Positions 1 through 8,605 of a stretch of 64,000 bases of DNA are shown one piece after another. The stretch is from Guptibacillus hwajinpoensis (GTDB taxonomy: Bacteria; Bacillota; Bacilli; Bacillales; Guptibacillaceae). A program made the position numbers and the translations under genes. Numbering within the stretch: position 1 is the stretch's first letter; each line of letters starts with the position of its first letter. The notes beneath the pieces were generated by a model. The model did not search any database. It was not told where the DNA came from and saw only the letters and a list, made by a program, of their open reading frames with translations. The DNA lies in NCBI RefSeq assembly GCF_001039475.1, contig NZ_LELK01000004.1, forward strand, positions 648,981 through 712,980, in the 5' to 3' direction.

Positions 1-105
1 ACCTGTCCCGCTAGCAGGAGTCGAGCATCCTTCCGCTCCAATTAGCGAAGTGTGGTTTTTTATTTATTAATTAATTCAAAAGCAACAATCCATTAGAAAA
101 GAGCC
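1..105 (+). repeat. MITE-like GC-rich repeat, copy A (right part only)
   Basis: This is the right-hand part of the dispersed element described at 16660-16887. It starts inside the GC-rich core, continues through the AATTAGCGAAGTGTGG box and an AT-rich arm, and ends with the terminal sequence GAAAAGAGCC. The left part lies outside the window. Confidence 0.8.
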
Positions 106-129
106 TTTTATAAAGGTACTGAAACGGAA

Positions 130-735
130 TTAAAGTTGTGGAACATCTACATCCTTAATGATCCCAAGACCTGCGTATTTTGAGATGGAATGGACTTCTT
201 TTATTACTCTTGCTTTTTCAGTTGAATCTGTCCACCAATTGCCTCGTTGGCCGATTTTTCGATCATCTGAGCAGAACGTATAGGTGATCCAGTCTGGCAT
301 ATAGGTTCTCAACGTCAACAAACACCTTTTCATATGAAAGGGTGAACTTACAATAAGTAGTCTCTTCATCATATGAAGACCATACGTTTGTTGAAGTACC
401 ATCATTGAAGCAATCACATTTTCAGTCGTATTAGCAGCCTCAAGCTCAACAAGAATATCTTCTTCTGGCACACCTAACTTCGTTAAATGCTCTTTCATCC
501 AGATCGCCTCAGGCGTTTCGTTCACCCCCCATCTTGCAGCGGATCCTGTCACGAGAATAGTAGGTGCGCGTTTATCGTGATATAACTTCGCTGCCTTTTC
601 GACTCGATGGATGGTTTTGGCTCCAAATACTAGAATGCAGTCGCCGCTATTTCCGTCATCGCACGTGTCATCAAACATAAATGACGTGAGCTGCTCTCTT
701 GAAAGACGATCAGGGTTCAATTCTGATAATCGCAT
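130..735 (-). CDS. DUF218 (YdcF/SanA-like) family protein
   Basis: This 201-residue protein has the DUF218 layout: a beta strand ending in VFGAKTIHRVEKAAKLY, then ILVTGSAARWG, then the LEAANTTENVIAS segment, which matches the conserved E-x-x-S/A-x-N-T-x-x-N motif of the family. No signal peptide or membrane segment is visible, so it is probably a cytoplasmic version. The start is supported by GAGGTGAAAAAG just upstream. DUF218 proteins are linked to envelope or vancomycin-permeability phenotypes in other bacteria, but the substrate is unknown. It stands alone and is divergent from the next operon. Confidence 0.75.
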   Translation of the reverse strand: MRLSELNPDRLSREQLTSFMFDDTCDDGNSGDCILVFGAKTIHRVEKAAKLYHDKRAPTILVTGSAARWGVNETPEAIWMKEHLTKLGVPEEDILVELEAANTTENVIASMMVLQQTYGLHMMKRLLIVSSPFHMKRCLLTLRTYMPDWITYTFCSDDRKIGQRGNWWTDSTEKARVIKEVHSISKYAGLGIIKDVDVPQL

Positions 736-839
736 GACTTTTTCACCTCGATCTGGACTTATACTCTCTCATACTAATGATTCGCTTCTTGTTGGAAGGA
801 ACCTTTTATAGGGGATGTACTAGCTTATGAGGAGGATTA

Positions 840-872
840 TGGAAAAGTGACTTCCGTGCTAGTACTTTTCCA
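840..872. other. Unassigned hairpin in the divergent intergenic region
   Basis: TGGAAAAGT and ACTTTTCCA form a 9-bp inverted repeat with a 15-nt loop between two divergent genes. No T-run follows, so it is not a typical terminator; it could be an operator. Confidence 0.35.
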
Positions 873-938
873 TCTAGTAACAAATAAATCATCTTATTTC
901 CCGTGAAATAGAGGAATTTCGATCTTTCATATTGAAAT

Positions 939-968
939 TTGTTAGAAAAGTTAGAAAAATGGTAAAAT
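939..968 (+). promoter_or_regulatory. Putative sigma-A promoter of the ATP-grasp operon
   Basis: TTGTTA and TAAAAT are separated by 18 bp and end about 32 bp before the ATG at 1001. The -35 box is imperfect. Confidence 0.4.
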
Positions 969-1000
969 TAGTTTGATGTTACTACATATGTGAAGGGGGA

Positions 1001-2446
1001 ATGTCAGTGTTTCATTCTTACAAGCTGGAAGGGTATTTTGATGAAATGCTTGAGAAAGGTCAACAACCGAGAGGGCATTGCAAACCGTTCCATGAGAAGT
1101 TAACGGATATCTCGCCTGAAGAACTTCAAACAAGATACGAACTTGCGCAGAGTGATTTTCTGCGTCAGGGCATTACGTTTACCGTTTATAGTGATAATGA
1201 AGGAACTGAGCGAACAATGCCGTTTGATTTCGTTCCCAAAATTATTCCTCCAGATGAGTGGCAAGAACTTGAGCGCGGGTTAATACAGCGTTTTGATGCA
1301 CTTAATGCTTTCCTTGATGATGTTTATCACGAACAAAATATACTGAAGGATGGCGTTATTCCAAGAGACCTTATTGTCAATTGTCAACATTTCTTCGAAC
1401 AAGTAGCCGGAATTGATCTGCCAAGAAGACAGCACATTTTCATGGCGGGTATTGATTTAATTCGAGATGATCAAGGAGAATATCGTGTTCTTGAAGATAA
1501 CCTTCGTAATCCCTCTGGTCTTTCCTATGTTTTTCAAAATCGATATGTAATGAGGAAGGTTTACCCTGAATTTTTCAATGAGTATTCCGTTCAATCGCTT
1601 GAACAACAATTCTCATATCTTCACTCTGCTATGGCTTCTCTTGCACCTAGCCAAAATCCAACGATAGTATTGCTTACCCCTGGCGTCCACAATTCAGCTT
1701 ATTATGATCATTCTTTCATTGCTCAGCGAACAGGAATTGAGCTAGTTGAAGGGAAAGATCTTGTGGTGCGCGAGCGTCAAGTGTTTATGAAAACTGCACG
1801 TGGCTTGAAAAAAGTTGATGTGATTTATCGTCGGATTGATGATGAATTCCTTGATCCACTTGAATTTCGAGAAGACTCCCTTCTTGGTGTACCAGGACTA
1901 ATCGATGTTTATCGTGCAGGAAATGTTTCGATTCTAAACGGCATCGGAAATGGTGTTGCAGATGATAAAGCAATCTATCATTTTGTACCTGATATGATTC
2001 GCTATTATTTGAATGAAGAACCCCTAGTGAAGAATGTGGATACGTATCTTCTGAGATATCAGGATCAATTGGATTATGTACTTGATCATATCTCAGAACT
2101 CGTCGTTAAACATACAAGCGAGTCGGGTGGATATAACATGTTGATTGGTCCACATGCATCGAAAGAAGAGATCGAAGCATACAAGAAGCAAATCTTGAAG
2201 AATCCGTCTGAGTACATTGCTCAACCGACGATCAAGCTATCTCGTCTTCCCGCATTTAAAGACGATCGCTTTGCAGCATGTCACGTTGATCTACGCGTTT
2301 TTATTTTTGGTGGAGAGAAAACTCATGTATTCCCTGGTGGTTTAACACGTGTTGCTTTAAAAGAAGGATCGCTCGTCGTTAACTCTTCACAGGGTGGCGG
2401 TGCAAAGGATACGTGGGTACTTGAAGAAAATCCTTTGGAAGTTTAA
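1001..2446 (+). CDS. Circularly permuted type 2 ATP-grasp protein
   Basis: This 481-residue protein resembles the DUF404/DUF407 (CP_ATPgrasp_2) family. Family-like segments include YHEQNILKDGVIP, the GIDLIRDDQGEYRVLEDNLRNPSG region, VIYRRIDDEFLDPLEF and the C-terminal VVNSSQGGGAKDTW. It is predicted to form an amide or peptide bond with ATP, possibly on a small peptide; the true substrate is unknown. It is the first gene of an operon with an alpha-E protein (15-bp gap) and a transglutaminase-like protein, a trio seen together in many bacteria. The start follows GAAGGGGGA. Confidence 0.9.
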   Translation: MSVFHSYKLEGYFDEMLEKGQQPRGHCKPFHEKLTDISPEELQTRYELAQSDFLRQGITFTVYSDNEGTERTMPFDFVPKIIPPDEWQELERGLIQRFDALNAFLDDVYHEQNILKDGVIPRDLIVNCQHFFEQVAGIDLPRRQHIFMAGIDLIRDDQGEYRVLEDNLRNPSGLSYVFQNRYVMRKVYPEFFNEYSVQSLEQQFSYLHSAMASLAPSQNPTIVLLTPGVHNSAYYDHSFIAQRTGIELVEGKDLVVRERQVFMKTARGLKKVDVIYRRIDDEFLDPLEFREDSLLGVPGLIDVYRAGNVSILNGIGNGVADDKAIYHFVPDMIRYYLNEEPLVKNVDTYLLRYQDQLDYVLDHISELVVKHTSESGGYNMLIGPHASKEEIEAYKKQILKNPSEYIAQPTIKLSRLPAFKDDRFAACHVDLRVFIFGGEKTHVFPGGLTRVALKEGSLVVNSSQGGGAKDTWVLEENPLEV

Positions 2447-2461
2447 CGATAGAGAGGAGAG

Positions 2462-3433
2462 GTGCTTATGCTCAGTCGAGTTGCAGATTCATTGTATTGG
2501 CTAACACGTAATGTGGAACGTGCTGAAAACAATGCGAGGTTAATTGCCGTTAAGTTAACAAGCCGTCTAGAGAATGCAAACCCAATCGAGGAAACGAATC
2601 AAAACTGGTATGAACTAGTAGAAATAAGTGGATTTCAGGAAGTGTTTGATGAGGAATATAACCGTTCAAGCGACCGTAATGTATTAGAGTTCTTACTTTT
2701 TTCATTGAAGAATCCTAACTCTATTCTCAATACCATTACGATTGCGAGGGAAAATGCACGGGCTGTTCGTGAAATCATACCGAATGAGCTGTGGGAAAGC
2801 ATAAACTCTTTTTATCTGAAACTAAAGCGTCATAGTCACACTCCGTGGACGATGGAAGAAGTGAATGATTTATGTGAGCTTGTTAAAAAGGAGTCCCTTC
2901 TTTTTCAGGGGATTGTAGAAGCAACAATGCCACGAGGAGATGCTTACCTTTTCATGGAAATGGGTAAACATCTGGAAAGAGCGGAAAAAGCAGCACGCAT
3001 ATTGGATGTCTACTATCATAAAGATCTAGAATGCTACCAGAACAAAGAAATTGTTGAGTATCACCACTGGTGGTCCGTTCTTCAGTCTGTTAGTGGCCAT
3101 GAGGCGTATATTAAAACGTACAGGCCGCTAATTAAGAGCCGTAACGTAGCTGAGTTTTTCATTCTTGATGCTGAGTTTCCTAGGTCTATGATTTATTGTA
3201 TTCACAAAGTTAGAAATGCCTTCGTAGCCCTTGAAGATGGTCATGTTGAACATTACTCAGAATCGCTTGCACAGGAACTTGAGCACCTTACGAATGACTT
3301 AATCGATTTCTCAATTGAAGAAATTCTAGGTCAGGGAGCACATGCGTTTCTTCAAAGCTTTCAACACAGGTGCATGACAATTGGCATGCACATTACCAAA
3401 ACCTATTATCTGGGGGAAGTTGTGATACCATGA
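2462..3433 (+). CDS. Alpha-E domain-containing protein (DUF403)
   Basis: This 323-residue protein is almost entirely helical and opens with the family signature MLSRVADSLYWLTRNVERAEN. Repeated Arg/Glu pairs follow, as in TIARENARAVREIIPNELWE and GKHLERAEKAARILDVYY. The alpha-E family has no proven activity; it nearly always accompanies a circularly permuted ATP-grasp and a transglutaminase and is thought to act with them. GGAGAGGTG precedes the start. Its TGA stop overlaps the ATG of the next gene (ATGA), indicating translational coupling. Confidence 0.9.
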   Translation: MLMLSRVADSLYWLTRNVERAENNARLIAVKLTSRLENANPIEETNQNWYELVEISGFQEVFDEEYNRSSDRNVLEFLLFSLKNPNSILNTITIARENARAVREIIPNELWESINSFYLKLKRHSHTPWTMEEVNDLCELVKKESLLFQGIVEATMPRGDAYLFMEMGKHLERAEKAARILDVYYHKDLECYQNKEIVEYHHWWSVLQSVSGHEAYIKTYRPLIKSRNVAEFFILDAEFPRSMIYCIHKVRNAFVALEDGHVEHYSESLAQELEHLTNDLIDFSIEEILGQGAHAFLQSFQHRCMTIGMHITKTYYLGEVVIP

Positions 3434-4293
3434 AATACGAAGTTACCCAAACGAATACCTATCAATATGATTTGCCAGTAAGACAGAGCATTAATCAGTT
3501 CAGGTTAAAGCCACTACATGATCAGCAGCAAATCCTTCATGATTACAATGTACTGATTAAACCTGCTAGTCAAACATATGGTCATACTGATTATTGGGGT
3601 AATTATGTTGAAACGTTCTATCTTTGGGGAGAGCATCAGGATCTTTCGATTGAAACCGTGTCGACTGTTGAAACAAAGCCTTTTGAGATTGACCTTAGCT
3701 TGCCACTAACAGATGAGCAGCGAAAAGAACTTCATTCTGAAGCTTTTAAGCAAGCACATACGGAGTTTATGATTGAAACGGACTATACGAGCATGTCCGA
3801 TGGTGTGATGGAAGCCGAGACAGAGGGTTTGTGGAAAGACGCTCGTGACGAGCTTGAATTTGCCGTTAAATTGAACGAGCATATTTATAACACAATGGAG
3901 TATGTTTCCGGCGCAACCAATGTGGAAACGACTGCTGAGAAAATTCTAACGCATCGAACTGGCGTTTGTCAGGATTATACGCATCTGATGCTTGCGCTTT
4001 GCAGGTACCGCGGAATTCCAGCTCGCTATGTTAGCGGGTATATCTACATTGGTGAAAATTCCGCTTATCGCGGCGACGCAGCTACACATGCATGGCTAGA
4101 AGTTAAGGTTCCTGGGTTACCTTGGATTGGCCTCGACCCAACGAACAATGCGATTGCAGCGGAGCAGCATATTCGTATCGCAGTCGGTCGAGATTACCGT
4201 GACATCTCACCGTTAAAAGGCGTTTATATTGGCGGGGCACATACACTCAATGTGAGCGTAGGTGTTAAGAATTTAGAAGAGCGGGTCAGCTGA
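3430..4293 (+). CDS. Transglutaminase-like cysteine peptidase family protein
   Basis: This 287-residue protein has an N-terminal transglutaminase-associated beta domain (MKYEVTQTNTYQYDLPV) and a transglutaminase core. The expected triad is visible: Cys in HRTGVCQDYTHLML, His in AATHAWLEV and Asp in GLDPTNN. I place the start at the ATG overlapping the upstream stop because GGGGGA lies at good distance and the family normally begins here; a longer reading frame reaches back to 3370. Members may hydrolyse or transfer amide bonds. As the third gene of the trio it may act on the ATP-grasp product. No signal peptide is seen. Confidence 0.88.
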   Translation: MKYEVTQTNTYQYDLPVRQSINQFRLKPLHDQQQILHDYNVLIKPASQTYGHTDYWGNYVETFYLWGEHQDLSIETVSTVETKPFEIDLSLPLTDEQRKELHSEAFKQAHTEFMIETDYTSMSDGVMEAETEGLWKDARDELEFAVKLNEHIYNTMEYVSGATNVETTAEKILTHRTGVCQDYTHLMLALCRYRGIPARYVSGYIYIGENSAYRGDAATHAWLEVKVPGLPWIGLDPTNNAIAAEQHIRIAVGRDYRDISPLKGVYIGGAHTLNVSVGVKNLEERVS

Positions 4294-4294
4294 T

Positions 4295-4315
4295 AACGAG
4301 CTGCTCGTTTTTTTT
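4295..4315 (+). terminator. Rho-independent terminator of the ATP-grasp operon
   Basis: AACGAG-CTG-CTCGTT forms a tight 6-bp hairpin and is followed by a T-run, directly after the stop. Confidence 0.7.
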
Positions 4316-4405
4316 ATTGTCGAATTCCTTAGGTATAAGAAATTTGCTAGCATGTAATAGAGTAGACCCTTTAACTTTAAATCATTTGAAAAGAGGTGGA
4401 AATGG

Positions 4406-5599
4406 ATGATTATTTCTCCTCCGCTTGCTCAATCGATCGTGGAAGAAACAGAAAAAATCATTAGTCGTAATATTAATTTCATGGATGGAGAAGGCAAAAT
4501 TATTGCTAGCACTGATCCTAATCGAATTGGACATTTTCATGGAGGAGCCTATACTGTCTTGCAACGGCATCAAAGCCTTGTGATTGAAGAGGATGATGAG
4601 TTAGAAGGAACGAGAAAGGGAATAAACCTTCCTGTTTTTCTTCATGATCAAATTATTGGAGTAATAGGCATAACCGGTGCTCCTGAAGAAATTAAACAGA
4701 TGGGTGAGGTTATTCAAAAAATGACTGAAATCCTTGTTAAGGAAGCGTATCTGGATGAACAGCTTGAGCTAGAAGATCGAGCAAAAGAAGCGTTTATTGA
4801 TGAATGGATTGATGGTAAGTGGGAAAACGATAAATTATTTGCCTCAAGAGGCTGGATACTTGGTATCAATGTTCATATCCCTAGAGTGGCTGTTATTCTT
4901 GATATGATTGGGATGAATGATCTAATTTATGAGAAACTATCAAGCTATCAGGCTGATGTTAAAGGAGAACTTGAGATTCAACGTTTTCGTCGTGATATTC
5001 TTCAAGAAATTCAATCTAGGTTCCCACCTAATAGTCAGCATGTGATCATTCCAACAGGAAGTACTCGATATACACTTTTACTATCTGTTAACGATCAGGT
5101 ACCTGAATCGAATCGTAAACGTAAGATTCAATTTCGATTGGAACAAATCCAACAGGCAATTGAATCAACTTATCCTTTTACAATGGCGGCCGGTATTGGA
5201 AGAATGTATAACACGCCAAGAGAAATTTCAAAATCTGTACAAGAATCTGAGAAAGCCTTGCTCCATTCCAGAAAGCAGAGTAATTTATTTTTCTATGATC
5301 AGCTAGGTATTGAATCTTTCTTGTATGATCTTTCACCAGAAGTGAGACTAGATTTTGTTGAGCGTATTCTCCCTTTAGAAAGAGTAGAGAAAAAAGATCA
5401 ATTAATTCAAACGCTTGAAACATTTTACAAAGCAAACGGCTCCATCCAAAAAGCATCTAGTGAGTTATTTATTCATAAGAACACTCTCCAATACCGCTTA
5501 AAGAAAATCAGTGAATTGACTGGATATGACCCTCGAAACTATGAGGATGCTGTTCTTCTGCAAGTGGCTCTTGCTTTTTATAAATCAAACCCTGCGTAG
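4406..5599 (+). CDS. CdaR-family sugar diacid/glycerate regulator
   Basis: This 397-residue protein has an N-terminal diacid-recognition domain (about residues 1-135, with FMDGEGKIIASTDPNRIGHFH) and a PucR-type C-terminal helix-turn-helix (KASSELFIHKNTLQYRLKKI, about residues 340-395). Members of the CdaR family sense sugar diacids or glycerate and activate catabolic genes. The gene is closed off by its own terminator and lies immediately upstream of a phosphorylase/glycerate kinase/symporter operon. D-glycerate, or glucosylglycerate itself, is therefore the likely inducer; this is an inference from context. GAGGTGGA precedes the chosen ATG. Confidence 0.85.
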   Translation: MIISPPLAQSIVEETEKIISRNINFMDGEGKIIASTDPNRIGHFHGGAYTVLQRHQSLVIEEDDELEGTRKGINLPVFLHDQIIGVIGITGAPEEIKQMGEVIQKMTEILVKEAYLDEQLELEDRAKEAFIDEWIDGKWENDKLFASRGWILGINVHIPRVAVILDMIGMNDLIYEKLSSYQADVKGELEIQRFRRDILQEIQSRFPPNSQHVIIPTGSTRYTLLLSVNDQVPESNRKRKIQFRLEQIQQAIESTYPFTMAAGIGRMYNTPREISKSVQESEKALLHSRKQSNLFFYDQLGIESFLYDLSPEVRLDFVERILPLERVEKKDQLIQTLETFYKANGSIQKASSELFIHKNTLQYRLKKISELTGYDPRNYEDAVLLQVALAFYKSNPA

Positions 5600-5623
5600 A
5601 CACCTTTGAGAAGGTGTCTTTTG
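5598..5623 (+). terminator. Terminator of the CdaR-family gene
   Basis: AGACACCTT-TGAG-AAGGTGTCT followed by TTT; the stop codon lies in the left arm. Confidence 0.85.
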
Positions 5624-5738
5624 TTATGTGTACTAAAAAGTAGATTAAATTATTGTTTGTTTTGGTTTTGTGTAACATAGAATGCTTTTGGAAGCTTTAC
5701 TACACTAATAGTAGAATAACAACCGGGAGGCAGGACAT

Positions 5739-7466
5739 ATGGAAACGACAGTGAAGAAAAGCTTAGTCAATAAATTAGAGCGGCTCTACGGGGAACAACG
5801 AGCGCTTTCTGTGACATCAGAAGTAATGGAGTTAATTCAAACATATAAGCAGAAGCAAATCGAGCCTGAGAAAAAATGGGTGGATGAAAAAGATATTATG
5901 ATGATCACATATGGTGATTCTATTAAAGAGGAGGGAGAGGCCCCTCTCAAAACGCTTCGAGAATTTTTATCTGATCACCTTACAAATGAAATTAATGCGG
6001 TGCATATTCTTCCTTTTTATCCTTATTCGAGTGATGATGGCTTTTCTGTAATGGACTATAGAACGATAAATGAAGAGCTTGGCAGCTGGGATGATATTCG
6101 AGCGCTTTCTCATCAATCAGACTTAATGTTTGACGCGGTTATTAACCATATTTCAAGTAAAAGCAAATGGTTTAAAGAGTATTTGAAAGGAAACGAGGCG
6201 TATCAGGATTACTTCGTTGAAGCGGATCCTAAGGCAGACTATAGCAAAGTGACGCGTCCTCGCGCGCTTCCTCTTTTAACAAAAGTTGAAACGAGTAATG
6301 GAGAAAAGCACATTTGGACAACGTTTAGTGAAGATCAAATTGATTTAAATTATGAGAGTGATCGTGTGCTTCTCGAAGTACTTGATATTCTTCTCACTTA
6401 TGTTGAGAAAGGAGCACGTTTTTTACGATTAGATGCGATAGGCTTTATGTGGAAGAAGCTCGGCACAACATCAATTCACCTGGAAGAAACACATTTGCTA
6501 GTACAGGTTATGAGAGAAGTGCTTGAGGAAGCGGCACCAGGCACGATCGTTATTACAGAGACCAACGTTCCTCATAAAGATAACATCAGTTATTTTGGAA
6601 ACGGTTCAAATGAAGCACACCTTGTTTATCAATTCCCTTTACCTCCATTAACGCTTCATTCGTTTCAAACAGGAGAGGCATCGGAGTTAACGCAGTGGGC
6701 AAAATCCCTTGAACCGACTACAGATTCAACGACGTATTTTAACTTTCTTGCTTCTCATGATGGAATAGGAGTTCGACCAGTAGAAGGGATCCTAACACCG
6801 TCTGAAGTGGAGAGAATGGCAGATAAAGTACAAACCAATGGTGGATACGTATCTTATAAAGATAATGGAGACGGTACTAAGAGCCCGTATGAATTGAACA
6901 TCAATTATTTGGATGCGATTTCAACTAACGGGGAATCGGTTGAGAAGAAAGCAAAGCGTTTTATTGCAGCTCAATCTGTACTTCTTTCATTGATGGGTGT
7001 TCCTGGCATTTACGTTCATAGTTTACTAGGGTCTCAAAACGATCTGGAAGGCGTTAAAGAAACAGGACGTTATCGTTCCATTAATCGCGAGAAGCTAACA
7101 AGATCAAGTCTTGAAGAAGAGCTTCAAACAGAAGGAAGTTTGCGGAATCTAGTTTTCAATGATCTTAAGGCACTTATCAGTATTCGCAAATCAACTAAAG
7201 CGTTTCACCCAAATGCATCTCAACAAGTTTTGGAAATGGATCGTCGCGTATTCTCTGTTGTTCGAACGAATGAGCAAACGGGAGACAGAGTGGTAGCAAT
7301 AATCAATGTTTCAGACGAAACCGTTCCGGTTCAACAAGAAACATTTGATTCTTACGTTAAGGGTACCGCTCACGATCTTATTTCCGATCGTAAAATCTCT
7401 TCAGATATAACGTTATCTCCTTATGAAGTGATTTGGTTGCACTCAACATTGGAGGTGAGTTCATGA
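5739..7466 (+). CDS. GH13_18 phosphorylase, probably glucosylglycerate phosphorylase
   Basis: This 575-residue alpha-amylase-family protein resembles sucrose phosphorylase. Landmarks are LPFYPYSSDDGFSVMDY and the catalytic residues Asp232 (FLRLDAIG, nucleophile), Glu274 (VITETNVPH, acid/base) and Asp341 (ASHDGIGVRP). Subfamily GH13_18 contains phosphorylases for sucrose, sucrose-6F-phosphate, glucosylglycerol and glucosylglycerate. Glucosylglycerate is favoured here because the next gene is glycerate kinase, translationally coupled (ATGA), and the upstream regulator is of the glycerate-responsive CdaR type. Predicted reaction: glucosylglycerate plus phosphate gives glucose 1-phosphate and D-glycerate, in the cytoplasm. 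The fold is clear; the substrate is inferred. The start follows ACCGGGAGG. Confidence 0.85.
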   Translation: METTVKKSLVNKLERLYGEQRALSVTSEVMELIQTYKQKQIEPEKKWVDEKDIMMITYGDSIKEEGEAPLKTLREFLSDHLTNEINAVHILPFYPYSSDDGFSVMDYRTINEELGSWDDIRALSHQSDLMFDAVINHISSKSKWFKEYLKGNEAYQDYFVEADPKADYSKVTRPRALPLLTKVETSNGEKHIWTTFSEDQIDLNYESDRVLLEVLDILLTYVEKGARFLRLDAIGFMWKKLGTTSIHLEETHLLVQVMREVLEEAAPGTIVITETNVPHKDNISYFGNGSNEAHLVYQFPLPPLTLHSFQTGEASELTQWAKSLEPTTDSTTYFNFLASHDGIGVRPVEGILTPSEVERMADKVQTNGGYVSYKDNGDGTKSPYELNINYLDAISTNGESVEKKAKRFIAAQSVLLSLMGVPGIYVHSLLGSQNDLEGVKETGRYRSINREKLTRSSLEEELQTEGSLRNLVFNDLKALISIRKSTKAFHPNASQQVLEMDRRVFSVVRTNEQTGDRVVAIINVSDETVPVQQETFDSYVKGTAHDLISDRKISSDITLSPYEVIWLHSTLEVSS

Positions 7467-8602
7467 GAATCGTGATAGCTCCTGATTCTTTTAAAGGGTC
7501 TATGAGCAGTCTTACCGCGGCTCAAGCGATTAATCGTGGGATAAAGGAAGTGTTTCCTGATGCCGAGACGATTCTCGTTCCGATGGCTGATGGAGGAGAA
7601 GGGACTGTTGAAGCCCTAGCGACTATTCTTAATGGACAAGAGGTCGCGGTTGATGGCATCAGCGATCCCCTGGGTCGCCCGATCAGAGCGACATATAGTT
7701 GGGTGGAATCAACATCTACAGCGATTATTGAAACAGCCTCTGCATCAGGTCTTCCGCTGCTTAAAGAAAGTGAACTCGATCCAGATCAAGCGTCTACTTA
7801 TGGAACAGGAGAGTTAATCAAACACGCTCTGGATAAGAAAGCACGAAAAATCATACTCGGTTTGGGGGGGAGCGCAACTGTAGACGCAGGAACGGGCTGT
7901 TTTGAAGCGTTAGGCGTTCAGTTTCGCGATCAGAGCGGCGAGAGAATAAAAGCTACTGGAGCTAAACTGGCTCATATTTCTTCTATCGATCTGACCTTAT
8001 TAGATTCTCGTCTAAAAGATGTGGAAATTGTCGTAGCGTCTGACGTAACGAATCCTTTACTTGGGGAGGAAGGCGCTATTTCTGTGTTCGGACCACAAAA
8101 AGGTGTTAGTGATATTACTAGATTTGAAGCTGGAATGAACAATTATGCAAGTAGAGTGAGTGAAAAAATCGGTATGAATTTGGAGAATAGCGAGGGGAGC
8201 GGAGCAGCTGGCGGGTTTGGTTTTAGCTTACTAGCTTTCTTAGATCCCATTTTTATGAGCGGATTCTCTTTAATAGCTGAGCATAGCTGTCTTAAAGAAC
8301 AAATGAAGTCGAGTCACTTGGTGATTACAGGCGAAGGAAAATTAGATTCCCAAACGTTATATGGGAAAGTGCCTTCAGGTATTTCTGAGCTAGCTAAATC
8401 TGTTAACGTTCCTGCAATCGCTTTCGCTGGAACTTCAACGATTTTAGAAGATAAAGAGAAGGGCATTATGACCGTTCTACCTATTATTGATGAACCAATG
8501 GAATTGAAGGAAGCGATAAGACGAGGACCTGATTTATTATATCGTGCCAGCAAACGCTTTATGACGCTATACCAATGGATTAGTGAAGAAAAGGGGGAAT
8601 AA
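7463..8602 (+). CDS. glxK: Glycerate kinase (type I, GlxK/GarK family)
   Basis: This 379-residue protein starts with the family hallmark RIVIAPDSFKGSMSS and contains VPMADGGEGTVEAL, LGLGGSATVDAGTG and VITGEGKLDSQT. It phosphorylates D-glycerate with ATP, in characterised members giving 2-phosphoglycerate for glycolysis. The ATG overlaps the stop of the phosphorylase gene and is preceded by TTGGAGGTG, so I prefer it to an in-frame start 10 codons upstream. Tight coupling to the phosphorylase supports glycerate as that enzyme's product. Confidence 0.93.
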   Translation: MRIVIAPDSFKGSMSSLTAAQAINRGIKEVFPDAETILVPMADGGEGTVEALATILNGQEVAVDGISDPLGRPIRATYSWVESTSTAIIETASASGLPLLKESELDPDQASTYGTGELIKHALDKKARKIILGLGGSATVDAGTGCFEALGVQFRDQSGERIKATGAKLAHISSIDLTLLDSRLKDVEIVVASDVTNPLLGEEGAISVFGPQKGVSDITRFEAGMNNYASRVSEKIGMNLENSEGSGAAGGFGFSLLAFLDPIFMSGFSLIAEHSCLKEQMKSSHLVITGEGKLDSQTLYGKVPSGISELAKSVNVPAIAFAGTSTILEDKEKGIMTVLPIIDEPMELKEAIRRGPDLLYRASKRFMTLYQWISEEKGE

Positions 8603-8605
8603 AAG

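Noticed and set aside
611-811. 66-codon open frame opposite the DUF218 gene
   Set aside because: It overlaps the better supported minus-strand gene along most of its length, has no clear binding site and an unconvincing composition.
5739-7466. Reading the GH13 enzyme as a sucrose phosphorylase
   Set aside because: The fold fits, but coupling to glycerate kinase and a CdaR-type regulator makes glucosylglycerate more likely; sucrose genes are not nearby.
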